From Bradysia coprophila (Eukaryota > Arthropoda > Insecta > Diptera > Sciaridae), in NCBI RefSeq assembly GCF_014529535.1, contig NC_050738.1:15082062-15146061 (forward strand): a DNA stretch of 64,000 nucleotides, in the 5' to 3' direction. This document shows, piece after piece, positions 39,901-50,525 of the stretch. Numbering within the stretch: position 1 is the first letter of the stretch; every line of letters begins with the position of its first letter. The position numbers and the translations under genes were made by a program. The notes beneath the pieces were generated by a model that saw nothing but the letters and a program-made list of their open reading frames with translations, was not told where the DNA came from and ran no database searches.

Positions 39901-42149
39901 GATTTGGTAATTTGGCAATTTTATTATCATTTTAACCTTGATTTTGTTTTTGCTTCTTTTTTTTGCAACAGGAAAACAATCACTTAAAGAATTTAGATAA
40001 AATTTGTTGAATAACATTTAGTTGAAAAACATTATTCGAAAACCAATATTTAGCGCATCCAATTTTTCCATAAAATGATATCACCGATAGCCTGGATGAA
40101 TACGGTTTGAAACCTATCCTATTGAGTAGATTATGCACCTCTGTCCAAAATATTTATTTTAACGATTTGGAAGTTATGTATACCGAACCGAAGGCGTGTG
40201 GTACATCAATGAACGTACATACCAGGTATGGGCTATTCTTCAAAATCTGGAGATTTATCTTGTACGCTATTTATGTCAAAATAATATGAAAATGAGTGCG
40301 TTTGAATCCGTTTTTAAGATCATTATGTCCTCCGCGGTAGTTTCTATTCATTGGTACATAATCCATATTTTCAAATTAAACATTTTAAACATTATGTGGA
40401 TACTCTATTAAATCTGCCGAGAACAGATATATCGAGATAAACAGTTATGCACCAGAGGCATGAATGCAAAATTATCGCTCTAGGTAGGTAACAATAAAAG
40501 ATTTATTGAAAGGATTGTTGTGGCCCGAAGTGGTAAGAGAAATAGATTTTCGTGGTTCGTCCAATAACCCGTTTTAAACCGTGAAGGTATAGTAATCTCA
40601 TTACAGGCCTACTTTCTACTAATTTGTTAGAACGCAGAAAGCTTCCGATTGAAATTCAAATCAATTCAAACATAAATTTCATTAGGTGATGATGAGCGAC
40701 TATCGATTGCAATTGTGTCATATAAACTCGTTTTCGTAGTACACTTTTATTGAGTATATCATTTTGCATTAACGTCATACGCTGACCTAATTAAAACATT
40801 ATTAACCCACATGTTGAAAGTCAGTACGAATTTAATATTATGACAATGATAATAATCTGATTTATGAAATTGTTTTGATGAAGTTACTAATACAATCTCT
40901 TCGAATACTAAAAATATTTAATCGGTAGATTTTTCCAACATTTTTTTTTTTTAGTTGAAATGTGCAATAAGTTCTATAACCCTCTTCGTTCAGGCCATAA
41001 AAAAAAATGAATTTTCAAATATCTTTAAACAAATAAAGCCAATGCTAACAAGTGCAATAAGTTCTACAACCGACCACGAATTGTCTTCGTTCAGGCCATA
41101 AAAAAAATGAATTTTCAAATATCTTTAACAACAAAGGCCATAGCAATGCCATAAAAGATAGAAAATTTATGGATGTCCCATGTCCCATGACAATATACTT
41201 GTAATGAATGCATACATGAGCCATCACGAAAAACGGCTTATGCTTGTTCATGATCATGTTCATACACGTTTACATCATGCAATAGATTGTTAAGACAGTC
41301 TATGTGCTTTAAAGAAACTGCCCAACGTATAATATTGGGATGCCATTCCTATCACAAATTACAATTTCGTTCAAGTCAAGCTTTGATTCATTTAATGAAT
41401 ATAATTCAGACGGCCGTTCAATGATTAGATTCATATATTGCGGAAGGTACAGAGCCATGAAGTTTTCTCTGGATGTGGCATAAAAAGTATGCACGGTTTA
41501 CGTACCGTTTCAATGTAGTAGTTGAATGAAAACGACAAAAAGAGGGTCAATATTTAAAGAAAAATATGTTTCCAGACACACCCTCTGTTCCGTAGATTCT
41601 TGTATGCACAAGTTCAACTAACTTGTTTTGCTAAATTTTGTTTAAAAAAAGAACTCATTCTCGTGAGGTATCTATATCATGTCGACGTCGGCTTGAACTG
41701 GTATGTTAAATTTTGTATTCAGGTAGAAAATGGAAAAATAAATTTTTGGAATGAGCTGACCTTCTACTGCATATTAATGTAGCTTATCACAAAAAATGCA
41801 GTTTATATGCAAACAAGCATTGTTGTTGCAACACATTAACACGTAGACCTTTTCATATTTTTGTAGATTTTATAAATAAATTTGAATTTAGAATATCGTT
41901 TTGCATTACGAACTTAACTCATTTCGTCTGGCCATTCAACGAAAATATTTTTTTTTAACGACAATTTTCAAATTAGAACGAAAACTTACCCAAAGGCATA
42001 TCACACAAAAGACAAGTGGAAGCTAACGCTCCAACGGATGCTCCACTAATTTTGTCCAACAATAGATGAGGTGCATATTTCTTGAAACAAACGGCGACCC
42101 CAACATGATAGATTCCCAGGAATCCACAACCAGCAAATGACAAATTCAT
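27982..42149 (-). CDS. bmm: Brummer / ATGL-type triacylglycerol lipase (patatin-like), complete
   Basis: Lipid-droplet lipase that starts hydrolysis of stored triglyceride; orthologue of Drosophila brummer and mammalian PNPLA2. Seven coding exons: 42149-41990, 33120-32420, 32345-32170, 30052-29950, 29876-29767, 29704-29343 and 28124-27982. All junctions are GT-AG and the phases agree, giving 584 aa. The N-terminus MNLSFAGCGFLGIYHVG is nearly identical to the fly protein. The patatin dyad is visible: GASVG with Ser38, and Asp157 in YMDGAFSDN. Exon 3 gives the conserved NKGL...FKHRG and LPATLPADIVCATLTK block. The C-terminal exons are family-specific. Intron 1 is about 8.9 kb and repeat-rich; intron 2 is 74 bp. 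The last exon joins in frame from GAGCCAG|GT; without that splice, translation would stop at 29254 (566 aa), so two C-termini are possible. The start could also be six codons upstream at 42167. The neighbour upstream is byn on the same strand. Confidence 0.92.
28300..28500 (-). repeat. Degenerate ATTCTTGAAAATT-type repeat
   Basis: Variants of AAATTCTTGAAAA and AGTTCTTAAAAATCC recur every 15-30 bases in the last intron of bmm. Probably a decayed minisatellite. The small minus-strand frame here (28306-28572) follows from the repeat and is not a gene. Confidence 0.4.
31506..31994 (+). CDS. Unidentified 162-codon ORF antisense within a bmm intron
   Basis: The longest unexplained open frame in the window, lying on the plus strand in the intron between bmm coding exons 3 and 4 (32169-30053). 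The first 80 codons use amino acids evenly (for example KIVSKPESGLKIETASYF). The second half is rich in Phe, Cys, Ile and Lys, like translated AT-rich DNA. No signal peptide or known domain is visible. bmm splices across it without a gap in phase, so it is not a bmm exon. It could be a nested gene, a transposon fragment or chance. Confidence 0.22.
   Translation: MGIAFRLEKAEAKSTGNSLINFQLTHVKIVSKPESGLKIETASYFMPYKIEWLINKAATYLSTLNDASPKQRVSTARHNIAILGIFFWGTIRKLYCLKNVLWLSQFFKLTIQLVDNKKKILCSHTTKFFNDNCMKGAWFCKQIVIGDLLIARCNQNNLFKWT
33704..33738. repeat. TG/CA-rich palindrome
   Basis: Alternating ATGTGTGTGACTCACACACT then GTGTGAGTGTG forms a near-perfect palindrome of purine-pyrimidine alternation, able to extrude a cruciform or adopt Z-DNA in principle. 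No coding or known regulatory role is visible. Confidence 0.6.
35499..35725. mobile_element. Foldback element in bmm intron 1
   Basis: The left arm (TTGTTAGAGGCAATG, then AGCTGATCC and CAATCAAAACTG) is matched in reverse complement by the right arm (CAGTTTTGATTG, GGATCAGCTT, CTGCCTCTGACTGTTGTTAG). Each arm is about 90 bp. The centre includes the self-complementary CACGCGCGTG. A non-coding MITE-like element. Confidence 0.75.
35781..35970 (-). repeat. Dispersed repeat family A, copy 3
   Basis: Read on the minus strand: CAGCTGTTATCGATAACGA, then ATGAAGTAATAGAT, CTCTTGAAAATACTTG, AAGAAGTAATAGATCTGATG, and CTGTCTATAAAAGG. It has the same block order as copies at 5905, 9400, 62144 and 63141 (the last also minus strand). 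Confidence 0.65.
37182..37198. repeat. CCTCGGCTTCGCCTCGG hairpin word
   Basis: This 17-base word is exactly repeated in reverse complement at about 44996-45012, and a diverged form lies at about 38280-38294. The flanking AAATAGACC here matches TTTATTGACC at the other two. A GC-rich hairpin in very AT-rich DNA, dispersed with surrounding sequence, marks a repeat family. Confidence 0.6.
37820..38150. mobile_element. Inverted-repeat element enclosing a tRNA-like sequence
   Basis: CGTATTTGTGGTGGACGGT (37820-37838) is paired by ACTGTCCACCACAGATACG (38126-38144). A related half, GACCGTCCACTACAGATACG, occurs near 55201, so the terminus is dispersed. Inside are a tRNA-like fold (38012-38083, minus strand) and near the right end TTTCGTGTGTTTATTGACC, shared with 44997-45035. 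It is probably a composite non-autonomous element. Confidence 0.55.
38012..38083 (-). tRNA. tRNA-Met(CAT)-like pseudogene or SINE head
   Basis: A 72-base cloverleaf can be drawn on the minus strand. The acceptor stem pairs at six of seven positions (AGTCCTG with CAGGGCG). The D stem is GTTT/GAAC. The anticodon arm CTTGC-TTCATAC-GCAAG is perfect with anticodon CAT. The variable loop is five bases. The T arm (GGGGTTCAAATCTC) has only three pairs. The weak T arm and A box, and its place inside an inverted-repeat element, argue against a working gene. Confidence 0.4.
40960..41140 (+). repeat. Tandem duplication, unit about 85-90 bp
   Basis: TGCAATAAGTTCTATAACC (about 40964) recurs as TGCAATAAGTTCTACAACC (about 41053). 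Each is followed by TCTTCGTTCAGGCCATAAAA and TGAATTTTCAAATATCTTTA. Two copies with few differences point to a recent local duplication in bmm intron 1. Confidence 0.8.
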
Positions 42150-44494
42150 TTTTTTTCCTTTTTCCAAACGAACGGAAATAATTTGCCCAAAAGAGGTCGA
42201 CTATTTGATTGCAAACTTGAACTTATTTTCGAACTGTGATGTTAATTACCGAACACTCGGATGGAATGCTTAAAATTGTAGCCCAAATTGTATCGGAAAT
42301 TTTTAAACGGTAATTCTTCTCCAACTTCTCTTTCCAAAATCCGAACAAAAAAAATATTTTGTGTTTATGTTCACAACTAGAAACTAAACCAAAATTGTGT
42401 ATAGTATATGAATGTGCGTGCTTATTGACTGCACGTCAACTGACTAATGAAACCGTTTTTCCGTATACGCTCTGATAAGGTCTCCTATTGTATGTAATAT
42501 GTCTATTTCACTTCGTTTTTAATCCGCGTTCGAATTCGTTACTTTTATCTGCTTATCATCTCATCCACATTGTAAATCAAATAACGTAACAAAAAACACA
42601 CAGATACAAAACTATCAAATAAATATTGACTTCAAGTCAACTAGAAATTACATAAAGTATATATTTCAATAGAAAACAAAAATTGGATGGCTTTGTACAC
42701 AACCGCACTACTAACACTTTGAGAAATTGTGGTTCTGTAAACGAGTCAATCAAAAATTGCACTTCACAAAATTGATAAATTTGTTGATTTTCTCACAATA
42801 AATCGAATTGTTGTCGTTATTGTTTTGAATCATGTGTAGAAATCACTTAAGTATAAATTTTAATGGTCTGATCACTGATGGTTTTTTTTTTTGCAACACA
42901 ACATTCATCAACCACTGTTTAACACTTACTGTTCGGTTGTATTTTGCGCCGTAGATCTCGTTCTACGTATTTTGCTAGCTCGCATCACAGACCGTTTTAG
43001 TTGTGTGAGTAAATACAAGCGATTCTCGTTCTTTCCGCTGTGTGTTTTCTATACATTATTTTTAGATGTTCGTTTGGCCTAGTAAATATTTATAAAAATA
43101 TTTTCTCTGTATTGGTGTGCTGCGAATGTTTTGTTTGAATGTTGTTTGGGAGGTTTTATGGGTTTTTATCAAACTTAATGCACATTTTGTAGGTAACAGT
43201 AATCGAAAACATACCACTTTTTGTTAATGAATCAAACGTAATGTCCCAGATGATCAGTATTTTAATCGTAGGTAAAAAATTATCTAATTTGATTTTTCGT
43301 GCTTTTAGCTTCTGCAGCACAGATTAATCAACATTCAAAATTTTGATTCGATAAAATGTAATTATTTAATTTGCGGCTAGATTATACCCTTACAAAGTAT
43401 AGTTATTGGAAACTTTTCCGTCTTGCATAGATTTCAAACAAGAAACACAAGTACAATCGTACATATCAATAAAGCTAAAACTCAAGAATTTGCGATGGAA
43501 AGTTTTGTATTGTGGCTTGTAAATATCTCTGTTTCCAAAGTAATTCTTTTAAACAAACTGCATGAACGAATGGAGGTAAAACTTTCATAATAAGTGTATG
43601 AAGAGTGCATACTTAATGCATAATCCAACAAGGAAAAAAACCACCAACAAATGGAAAGTTTTTAAAAATGCAAATTTTTTGTCTCCCAAAACCTATATTA
43701 ACATGCATACAAGCGAACCGTTGTTCAATTTCATTACATTTAAATTTTGAAAATGTTAAATGGCTTGGTTTAATGTATATTGATGGTTCGTCTATGAACG
43801 CAGTCATCATCTGTTGATTGGTAGTGAAAACAACCGAAACAACCTAATGGATGAAACATTTGTATGACAGGTGAGCATTTATACGGTTTTTTTAAACTGC
43901 TGAAAACGAATTCTGTGAAAATGGTAGATGTGTCGCTAATCGCTCATCTGTTACTTCTTTTGTTGAATGCATTGTATAGTGATAATATTAAATCTTTCAC
44001 TCTATTTGTTTCACATTGTACGTTGTGCTTTATAAAGAAACACTATTTAGACCTTATTTCTTGTCTTCGTAGTCGATAACAGATGAGGTCACCTGATACA
44101 GTCAGTTTTTCTTGATGATGACAAAATTGGGCAGTTTCCCGATTTTCGAAGGGCCTTTTGTTTTTTGTACGGATAAGGGGCAACAAGAGGCCTTATGAAA
44201 AATTTCGTCATACAGTGCCGAAGGGCTTTTTTGAGCCAGTAGTAGTAGCACTGGGATTGGGTGTTGAACCTACCTAATGATATTCCTAAGTAAGCATGAA
44301 ATCGTTGTCTAAATTGAAATTGCGGAGAAACCATTTAGAATCGACTAAATAGATTGAAGTAACTAAATTGAACTTTATTGAGGTGTTGTGGGCCAAATAC
44401 TCTACTTTTTTACAGTTATATGAAAACAAAGACTTGCCGTTTGAAAGATAAATTCTGCCAAATTTTAACACGTTACCAGTTATTGTGACCTGTC

Positions 44495-44645
44495 AACTTT
44501 AGGCACACCGGAAAGTGCTAAGGCAGTCGAGGAATACCTCCAAATAAATTTCTAAAAATCAAAAATTTGACTTTTAATTTTTAGAAATTTATTTGGAGGT
44601 TTTCCTCGACCCCCTTCGCACTTTCCGGTGTGCCTAAAGTGCCTG
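44495..44645. mobile_element. Foldback element (TTAGGCACACCGGAAAGTGC arms)
   Basis: ACTTTAGGCACACCGGAAAG and AATAAATTTCTAAAAA on the left are matched by TTTTTAGAAATTTATTTGGA and CTTTCCGGTGTGCCTAAAGT on the right. Each arm is about 65 bp with a very short loop. Arm identity is high except near TAAGGCAGTCGAGG/CCTCGACCCCCTTCG. Non-coding. Confidence 0.85.
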
Positions 44646-44827
44646 CTCGAGCATTAGGGGATAACATTCGTGATACTATATTCTATGTATACTATGAGTA
44701 AAAGTATCCGAGGGCTTCAGCCCTGGTAAAGTAATAGTATTTTACTATGCTGGTGCTGTTACATGTATAGGCAATAACCTTTACATCACTCGCATAGTAA
44801 AACGTCGTACTACACACGGAAAATAAA

Positions 44828-44915
44828 GTTATATCTCGTATCACGATGAGTAAAAGTACCTCGGGCTGCCGCCCTCGGATACTTTTTCTCATCTGGATAC
44901 GAGATATCACTTTAC
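44828..44915. mobile_element. Near-perfect 88-bp hairpin
   Basis: ATATCTCGTATCACGATGAG, AAAAGTACC and TCGGGC on the left pair with GCCCTCGGATACTTTT and CTCATCTGGATACGAGATAT on the right, around a loop of about four bases. A related half (GAGTAAAAGTATCCGAGGGC) occurs at about 44697-44716, so it is a repeated unit. Confidence 0.8.
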
Positions 44916-44949
44916 TTCCCTTGCATAGTAATGTACTATTACATGACTA

Positions 44950-45150
44950 GAGACAAAAAGATGAAAAGTAGAGTTTTCGTGTGAATCTTGTTGATCCGAG
45001 GCGAAGCCGAGGTCAATAAACACACGAAAACGAGACTTTTTATCTTTTTATCCCGAGTTATGTAATGGATTTTACATGCTGAGGGCGTCGAAAGAAGTGC
45101 TTAAAACATGAAAAGTACGGTTCTCGACGCATGTAGCATGTAAAATTAAA
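44950..45150. mobile_element. Two adjacent foldback units
   Basis: First unit, about 44953-45055: AAAAAGATGAAAAGTAGAGT and TTTCGTGTG pair with CACACGAAAACGAGACTTTT and TATCTTTTT, around CCGAGGCGAAGCCGAGG. Second unit, about 45069-45148: ATTTTACATGCTGAGGGCGT pairs with TCGACGCATGTAGCATGTAA. Together with the hairpins just upstream they form a compact cluster of foldback sequence. Confidence 0.65.
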
Positions 45151-45727
45151 TTACAGTAGTGGAAAAATTAAAATTCAACATGTTTTCTGATTTGGGAGTT
45201 GTTGTGGTTGGTAATTGATTTCACAAGAATTTCGTTGAACAAATGAAAATCAACATTTTTATTTTCTGAATTTTTTGTTAGGCATGCGCTCGCAACAAGA
45301 ATGAAATACTAAAATAAAAAATTTAGATTTTAATTTGTTACAACAACGAAATTAGTTTAGAAACTCTGCTTCCATTCACTTAGATACCACATATTGACAT
45401 CCCACAAAACCCAATACCGCATTACAGATGGATTGTATTTGTGGGTTGAAGAACGGTTAGTTTAAACGTGAAAGTAATGTGTGTTGAGTGCATTAAATTT
45501 TGTGTGGAATCATTCAGAAACAACAACATCTTGCAGTCCAACATCACAATGCAGCATCTGTTATAGAAACAATCCCCGATGGAAAATGGTTGGTGGAAAT
45601 ATTACATTTGTAATTCGCTGTAATCTTTCGCATTGTCCAAAGAATTAAACAATTGGTTCGTTTTATTTCTCTCAATTTAATTTTAAACAATTAGGTACCA
45701 CTAACGTGTACAGATTTATACTAAAGT

Positions 45728-48700
45728 TTACTGCTGTGGTGGCGTTAATGGGGACCAATTATTATTGTTGTTACGGCCAACGGTAGCCGATTGATTGTCG
45801 CTTTTCACTGGAGAACGGTTTCCACATTCTAATGGCAAAATCGTTTCAGGCGACTGATTCGAGTATATTGGTCCTGGTGAAGTACAATCACTTTTCTGTG
45901 GATCGTTGTTCTCTGGTTGCGGATACGTGCTAGATTTCCATTATATAAAGAAAATTTTGTTAATAAATATGCCACCGGTATGTGCAAGTGTATTCTACCT
46001 CAATTCACTGATAATGGGTATGTACTCCGATGTCTGGTAATGATAGGAATTGGGATAAACTCCAAAATCAGCACCACTGTGCCAAGACGTTGAATAACCA
46101 AGATTGGTTAAGGTCGGATTCAGCACATTGCCGTAGATCTGATGCGACGGCGAAGACGGTGTCGGATGGTAAACCTTTAGACAAGATGCGTAAATTGGAT
46201 ACATGTAATTGCGAAACTAACAAATGGCCAAAACACTATAAATTAGTACAATTACTTGATGTGCAGCGTTGGATGTATAGATTTGTGGTGGAGAACCATT
46301 AGCAGATTGATATGGATCACTTTGTGATGTTGCCACCGTTGGAGAATATTGATGCGTTAAATGGTGGGTGGTGTATCCAGGCGATGAAGCGTAACCTGGA
46401 GAGCCATTTGAAGAGTGAGTCGGCGAAACTGTTGGAGCTAATTGATACGTTTTTCAGTATGTGCTATTAAAAATAGCTTAAAGGTGGGCTTACCGACAGG
46501 ACTAACTGGCTGAGCAGTCGTCCAATAACTTCCAGACGGAGAACTTTGCCAGCATGTCGGATAAGAAGCATAAACGGATGGCGAGGCTGGCTCCAGCGAA
46601 AGGAATCCGGATGGCGGAGGGGAACTCGTGCTGCTAGAGTTCCGCGGTCTCTGACTCGTATATGGAACAGATCTAGCACTTCTGTTCGAATGAGTGCTGT
46701 ATCTATCACAAGTTGTTAAAGACGCCTGGGTTGTAGGATATGAGCTATGCGGTAGAAACCAACTGTATGCAGAATTATCTCTCGAATAAACTGTATCTGG
46801 CCGCTCCTGATCAGGTATGTTTGTCGTTTAAAGAAATAATTCTCCAAAAACGTTTTACAAAATAATTTATTCCTCACCTTTGCGTCCAAAAATGCCTTGG
46901 CAAATGGATTGTATTTAATTTTCAACGAAGTCACTTCTTCATTTTGATATGCAGTTACAGCAATAAACTGCGTTTCCGGAAATGGATAAGTAATAGGATG
47001 ACTGGGGTCGCAGCCAACACGAAGCAAGTGAACACGCGGCTCGTACTTGTGCAATGAATTCAACATAATCTGAAATTTAAGCATCTAGAAGCATAGGTGC
47101 AAAAAGTACGTTTGTTTTAGACTCGCAATCTACACTACTAAGACCATTCGGCCACTGTACCTGGCCAGATCCATTCGTTTTATTGGTTAATTTTACTTTA
47201 GCAAATGATATGGGCTCTTTCATCCAATGTGCACCGAAATTGGGAGATTCTGGATGAAAGTACACGGGATTCGATGGTGGTTGTTCAGCCTTGCCACCTG
47301 CCACCTGTAAGATCGACATTTTTGTTATATTTTATGAGGTTTATGAAGACTGAAGACGCTAGACGCTAACCTACTTTCGTAACTCTGTTTCTCTAGAATT
47401 CTAATTTAGTCATGTAGGAGGCACATACTATTACTAATATTGTCTCCAGGCGCTTATCATTAGCGCTAACTTAAACATTTTATTTAAAGGTCATTCTGAT
47501 ACCAGCTCTGTGACAACTTTAGAGCTAACTTTCATAAATCTTTCGAAAATAATCTAAGAACGTAATATAATAAACGGATCGTTTAAGAACCATGATATGT
47601 CCGCACCTAACACATCTTCTTGCCTATAGTCTTCAGCATCTGATTTTCTGATGCAAGCCCGTCGCTTTTTAATTAAACATTATTGTAGAGATATCGGGTC
47701 GGTTTTTGTTGCTAAGAAAACAGTAGTAAACGTACAACAACAATCACCTCATAATGAGAAATCATTTAGGTATACAACGCTTTATAATTAGCACGTCAGC
47801 ATGTTTAATCTTTCAGACAAGTTATTGTTTCTAACTAAGTGAATATCTCTCTATACCACAATCAATTATTATAAGCAAATTGTTTGCGCAGTAAAGGCCT
47901 AAAACAAACAAACATACGCAAGCAAATAACATTGAAAAGTTTCTCTCGGAGTCCAAGTTTCAATTATACTGCACCGGATTGAAATAAATTTATTTCGCTT
48001 TTGTGAATATTTATAAGGAAAGAAAAATTAGATTCCAATCTGAGCTCGATTCTATATTTTCATCCAATTAATGCTCGGAACAGGTCGGTTTCGGTCTGAC
48101 CGGATCACGAACCTGATGTTGACCCGAGCCTCATTTTAACCGGAATCTGAATTATGATTTCGAGTACCCGAACAATTATTAGACAAATAAAAAATGCCGC
48201 CAAAAAATTCGGGTTACTCGATCCTGATCTGATATGTAAAGAAGTTCAAGTCAGGTTCAGGTCGAATCGTACATTAAAAATTCAGATTTGGGTTGACAAA
48301 TTTCAGGTTCAGTTCGAGTTCGAAATAGAAAATTCAGGTTCAAAATTTAATAGTATGCATAAGATGGATGGACCAGCGAAAGTTGTAAGGGGAGAAAAAG
48401 AGGAAAGAATTGGAAATTAACCTACCCATTCGCCATTCACATACTTCCAACGGTGATTGTCAATCTGTTTAAATTCCAGTAACACGGTGTACATTGCTTC
48501 TCTGTCCAAGCCCGATGCCGTTACTTTAACAACCGGAAACATTCTCCTGGAAAATAGTAAAAAAAAATTAAATTTTTGGAATATGCATCTAAACTCTTCC
48601 ACCGATTTTATGCGCATGAAAATTGCATTTTATAAACAGAAAACGTGTTTCGTAGATCAAATAAACAATTTTTATTTTGTTTCTTGTTATTCAATTAGCG

Positions 48701-49134
48701 CCCTTTGGTGTGTATTTTCGTTCATTTAGCAAATTGTTTCTAACAAAATGTTACTATATTTATCATAAATATGAACACATGCATGGAGCATTAATGTTGA
48801 ACCGAACACAGTACGTATTGAGAGGTAAATTATAGCATTGGACTAGAAAAATAATTAAAACTTTTTAGCACATCTACTTTTCAAAAGCAATGGACATTTT
48901 CTCATGAAAATTAAAGCAAAGATGTATATTATCTGAATGCATTACGAACCTTCCATTTTTTGTTACTATCATTTCATTGGTAAGATTTTGAAATCTCATC
49001 CACAATTCTCGATCGTCTAACGAAACCATTACATTTCTGTCCACATCGGGCGATCGACTTTGCATGCTTGTGTTTAACGGTCCCAAATTCGTTGGATTCG
49101 GTTCAATTGCTGACAAAATGTGAGAGGTTGCCAT
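45728..49134 (-). CDS. byn: Brachyenteron / Brachyury T-box transcription factor, complete
   Basis: DNA-binding T-box regulator; in flies it specifies hindgut, anal pads and caudal visceral mesoderm. Eight coding exons: 49134-48950, 48546-48426, 47304-47161, 47069-46878, 46806-46494, 46437-46256, 46174-45999 and 45929-45728. All are GT-AG with agreeing phases, giving 504 aa. The start [13 protein letters not shown] matches the conserved Brachyury start (M-T-S-H-I-L-S-A). The T-box covers about residues 37-216, with [36 protein letters not shown] and [20 protein letters not shown] visible. The tail is Ser/Pro/Tyr-rich with fly-specific blocks ([20 protein letters not shown]) and ends WSPLTPPQQ. 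The exon 2-3 junction was set after GEW to give EWVAGGKAE, parallel to the fly EWVPGGKAE; a junction four bases later is possible but would shorten this loop. This is brachyenteron rather than another T-box gene because N- and C-terminal blocks match as well as the domain. Confidence 0.95.
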
Positions 49135-49239
49135 ATTATCTGGAAGAAAAAAAAAATAGGATTAGTCTTTCACAGACTAGGAAACCTGTAGAAGCGCTAC
49201 ATTTTTTTTCTGTACTTCTTTGCGCTTCATTTCATTGTG

Positions 49240-49340
49240 AAGTGACTTCACCCAGGTAAAATATCCATGAAATATCATAGTAGTGAAGTTGGTTCACAAA
49301 AAAATAGAGCGCTGACGGAATGTACTAGAAATGTAACAGA
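49240..49340 (-). repeat. Dispersed repeat family B, copy 2
   Basis: The reverse complement (TTCTGTTACATTTCTAGTAC, then ATTTTTTTGTGAACCAACTT and GGTGAAGTCACTTCAC) aligns with 5583-5700. The GAAGTGACTTC palindrome is clearer here than in the other copy. Confidence 0.55.
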
Positions 49341-49904
49341 ATTGTACAATTGATCTTTACTTAAGTTTGGAAATTTCCAAACAGAATCCTTAACTTATTT
49401 CAATTTACATAAAACATTTGCGGTGGACCAATACCCCAGCAACTTATCTACATTAATTAAGGTGGTAAAATGCAACCTAGTCTTAGAATTTAACATGTCA
49501 AATTAGAAATTAGCAGACGTCCCACATGTCCGATTTGTCCGATTTGTCCGACTTTTTCAACATTTGTCCGACTTTGTACGATTTGTCCGACTTGTCCGAC
49601 TTTTTCATAAAAAATTGTCCAACTTTGTCCGACTTCTCTTCAAAAATAAAAATTTATGAGACTTTTTCTTCAAGATAAAATTTGTTAGTAACATTAAATG
49701 TTACTGATGCAAACTCGAAAAAATTCGCCCGCTCCGCTCGCATTTAGTTGTTTACAAATTTTCACATTGTACATGTAACTATAAAATTAAGGCAGTAAAT
49801 ATATTACTGTATTGACTTGTTATGTTGACTACATAGAGGTACCATAGAGGTTGACTCACATATTTACAATTTTGTATACGTTAACTTACAATCAAAAGAC
49901 AATC

Positions 49905-50035
49905 GAATTTATAAGTTATTTACAATCGCTAATTTGAAATTGTATGTGACCAGCTGGTGCAAAATAACGTATGCACACCAGTTCGGTTTAGCGATTGTAT
50001 ATTCCTTCTGACTTATAACATCTAAGTTATAAGTT
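49905..50035. repeat. Foldback nested in the hAT-like element, inner left
   Basis: TATAAGTTATTTACAATCGC on the left pairs imperfectly with GCGATTGTATATTCC and TGACTTATAACAT on the right. The centre has ACCAGCTGGTGC and GCACACCAGTT. Probably an independent insertion. Confidence 0.5.
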
Positions 50036-50284
50036 GTAGGTCGACAGGGAGGTTGTTGAACCATGATTGACTAGTAAGACTTCAAGAAGTGACATGCATC
50101 TGTTTAAATGTCCATAATGTTCAGACAGAAATCCAAAATAGTCTTTAAAAAGCCTGCGATGTAGACCCGAAGCAGGATCTATTGGAGAGTTTTTGCAGCG
50201 AAGCAAACTCGCTAGAGGTATTTTTTATCTTTTAGATGAACTTCATTCCTGACGCCTCTAAATTCAGTTTATAAGTACAATTTA

Positions 50285-50525
50285 TCCAAAGTATATAAAC
50301 ATACTGAAGGTAATGCAAATACACAAAAACTCACGGAACCCTACTTTCGGGTGAATATAATTTTTATAATGTTGGCCCTAGGCTGCATCTTTATACTCAA
50401 CACAAAAACTCCAAACATCACGTAAGCAACATAACGCGTCTTATATTCACCCGAAACTTAGGTTCCGTAAAATTTGTGATCCGCTGAGCATTTGCATTAC
50501 CTTCAGTATGTTTATATACTTTGCG
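50285..50525. mobile_element. Foldback nested in the hAT-like element, inner right
   Basis: AAAGTATATAAACATACTGA, AGGTAATGCAAAT and GGAACC..TTTCGGGTGAAT on the left are mirrored by ATTCACCCGAAA, GGTTCC and ATTTGCATTACCTTCAGTAT, GTTTATATACTTTG on the right. The arms exceed 60 bp. It sits inside the larger element, so it inserted later or was captured by it. Confidence 0.75.

Larger units (their letters stand above)
33121..41989 (-). other. First intron of bmm (about 8.9 kb), repeat-rich
   Basis: The donor GTAAGT follows TTTGG at 41990, and the acceptor TTTTCAG precedes 33120. No exon was recognised within it. It contains a TG/CA palindrome (33704-33738), a family A repeat copy (35781-35970), a foldback element (35499-35725), the hairpin word CCTCGGCTTCGCCTCGG (37182-37198), an inverted-repeat element enclosing a tRNA-like sequence (37820-38150), and a tandem duplication (40960-41140). 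Confidence 0.75.
42150..45727. other. Intergenic stretch: bmm 5' flank and byn 3' flank
   Basis: Both neighbours are on the minus strand, so 42150 onward should hold the bmm 5' UTR and promoter, and the stretch just below 45728 the byn 3' UTR. No coding exon was seen between them. A dense cluster of foldback sequences occupies 44495-45150, and a partial family A repeat lies near 44053-44088. Confidence 0.6.

Noticed and set aside
46030..46302. 90-codon plus-strand ORF
   Set aside because: It is antisense to byn exons 6 and 7.
48154..48420. 88-codon plus-strand ORF in a byn intron
   Set aside because: Built of repeated TCAGGTTCAG-like words, giving a falsely regular peptide; no domain. A similar repeated CAGGTTCAGGTC texture at 30180-30430 also encodes nothing.
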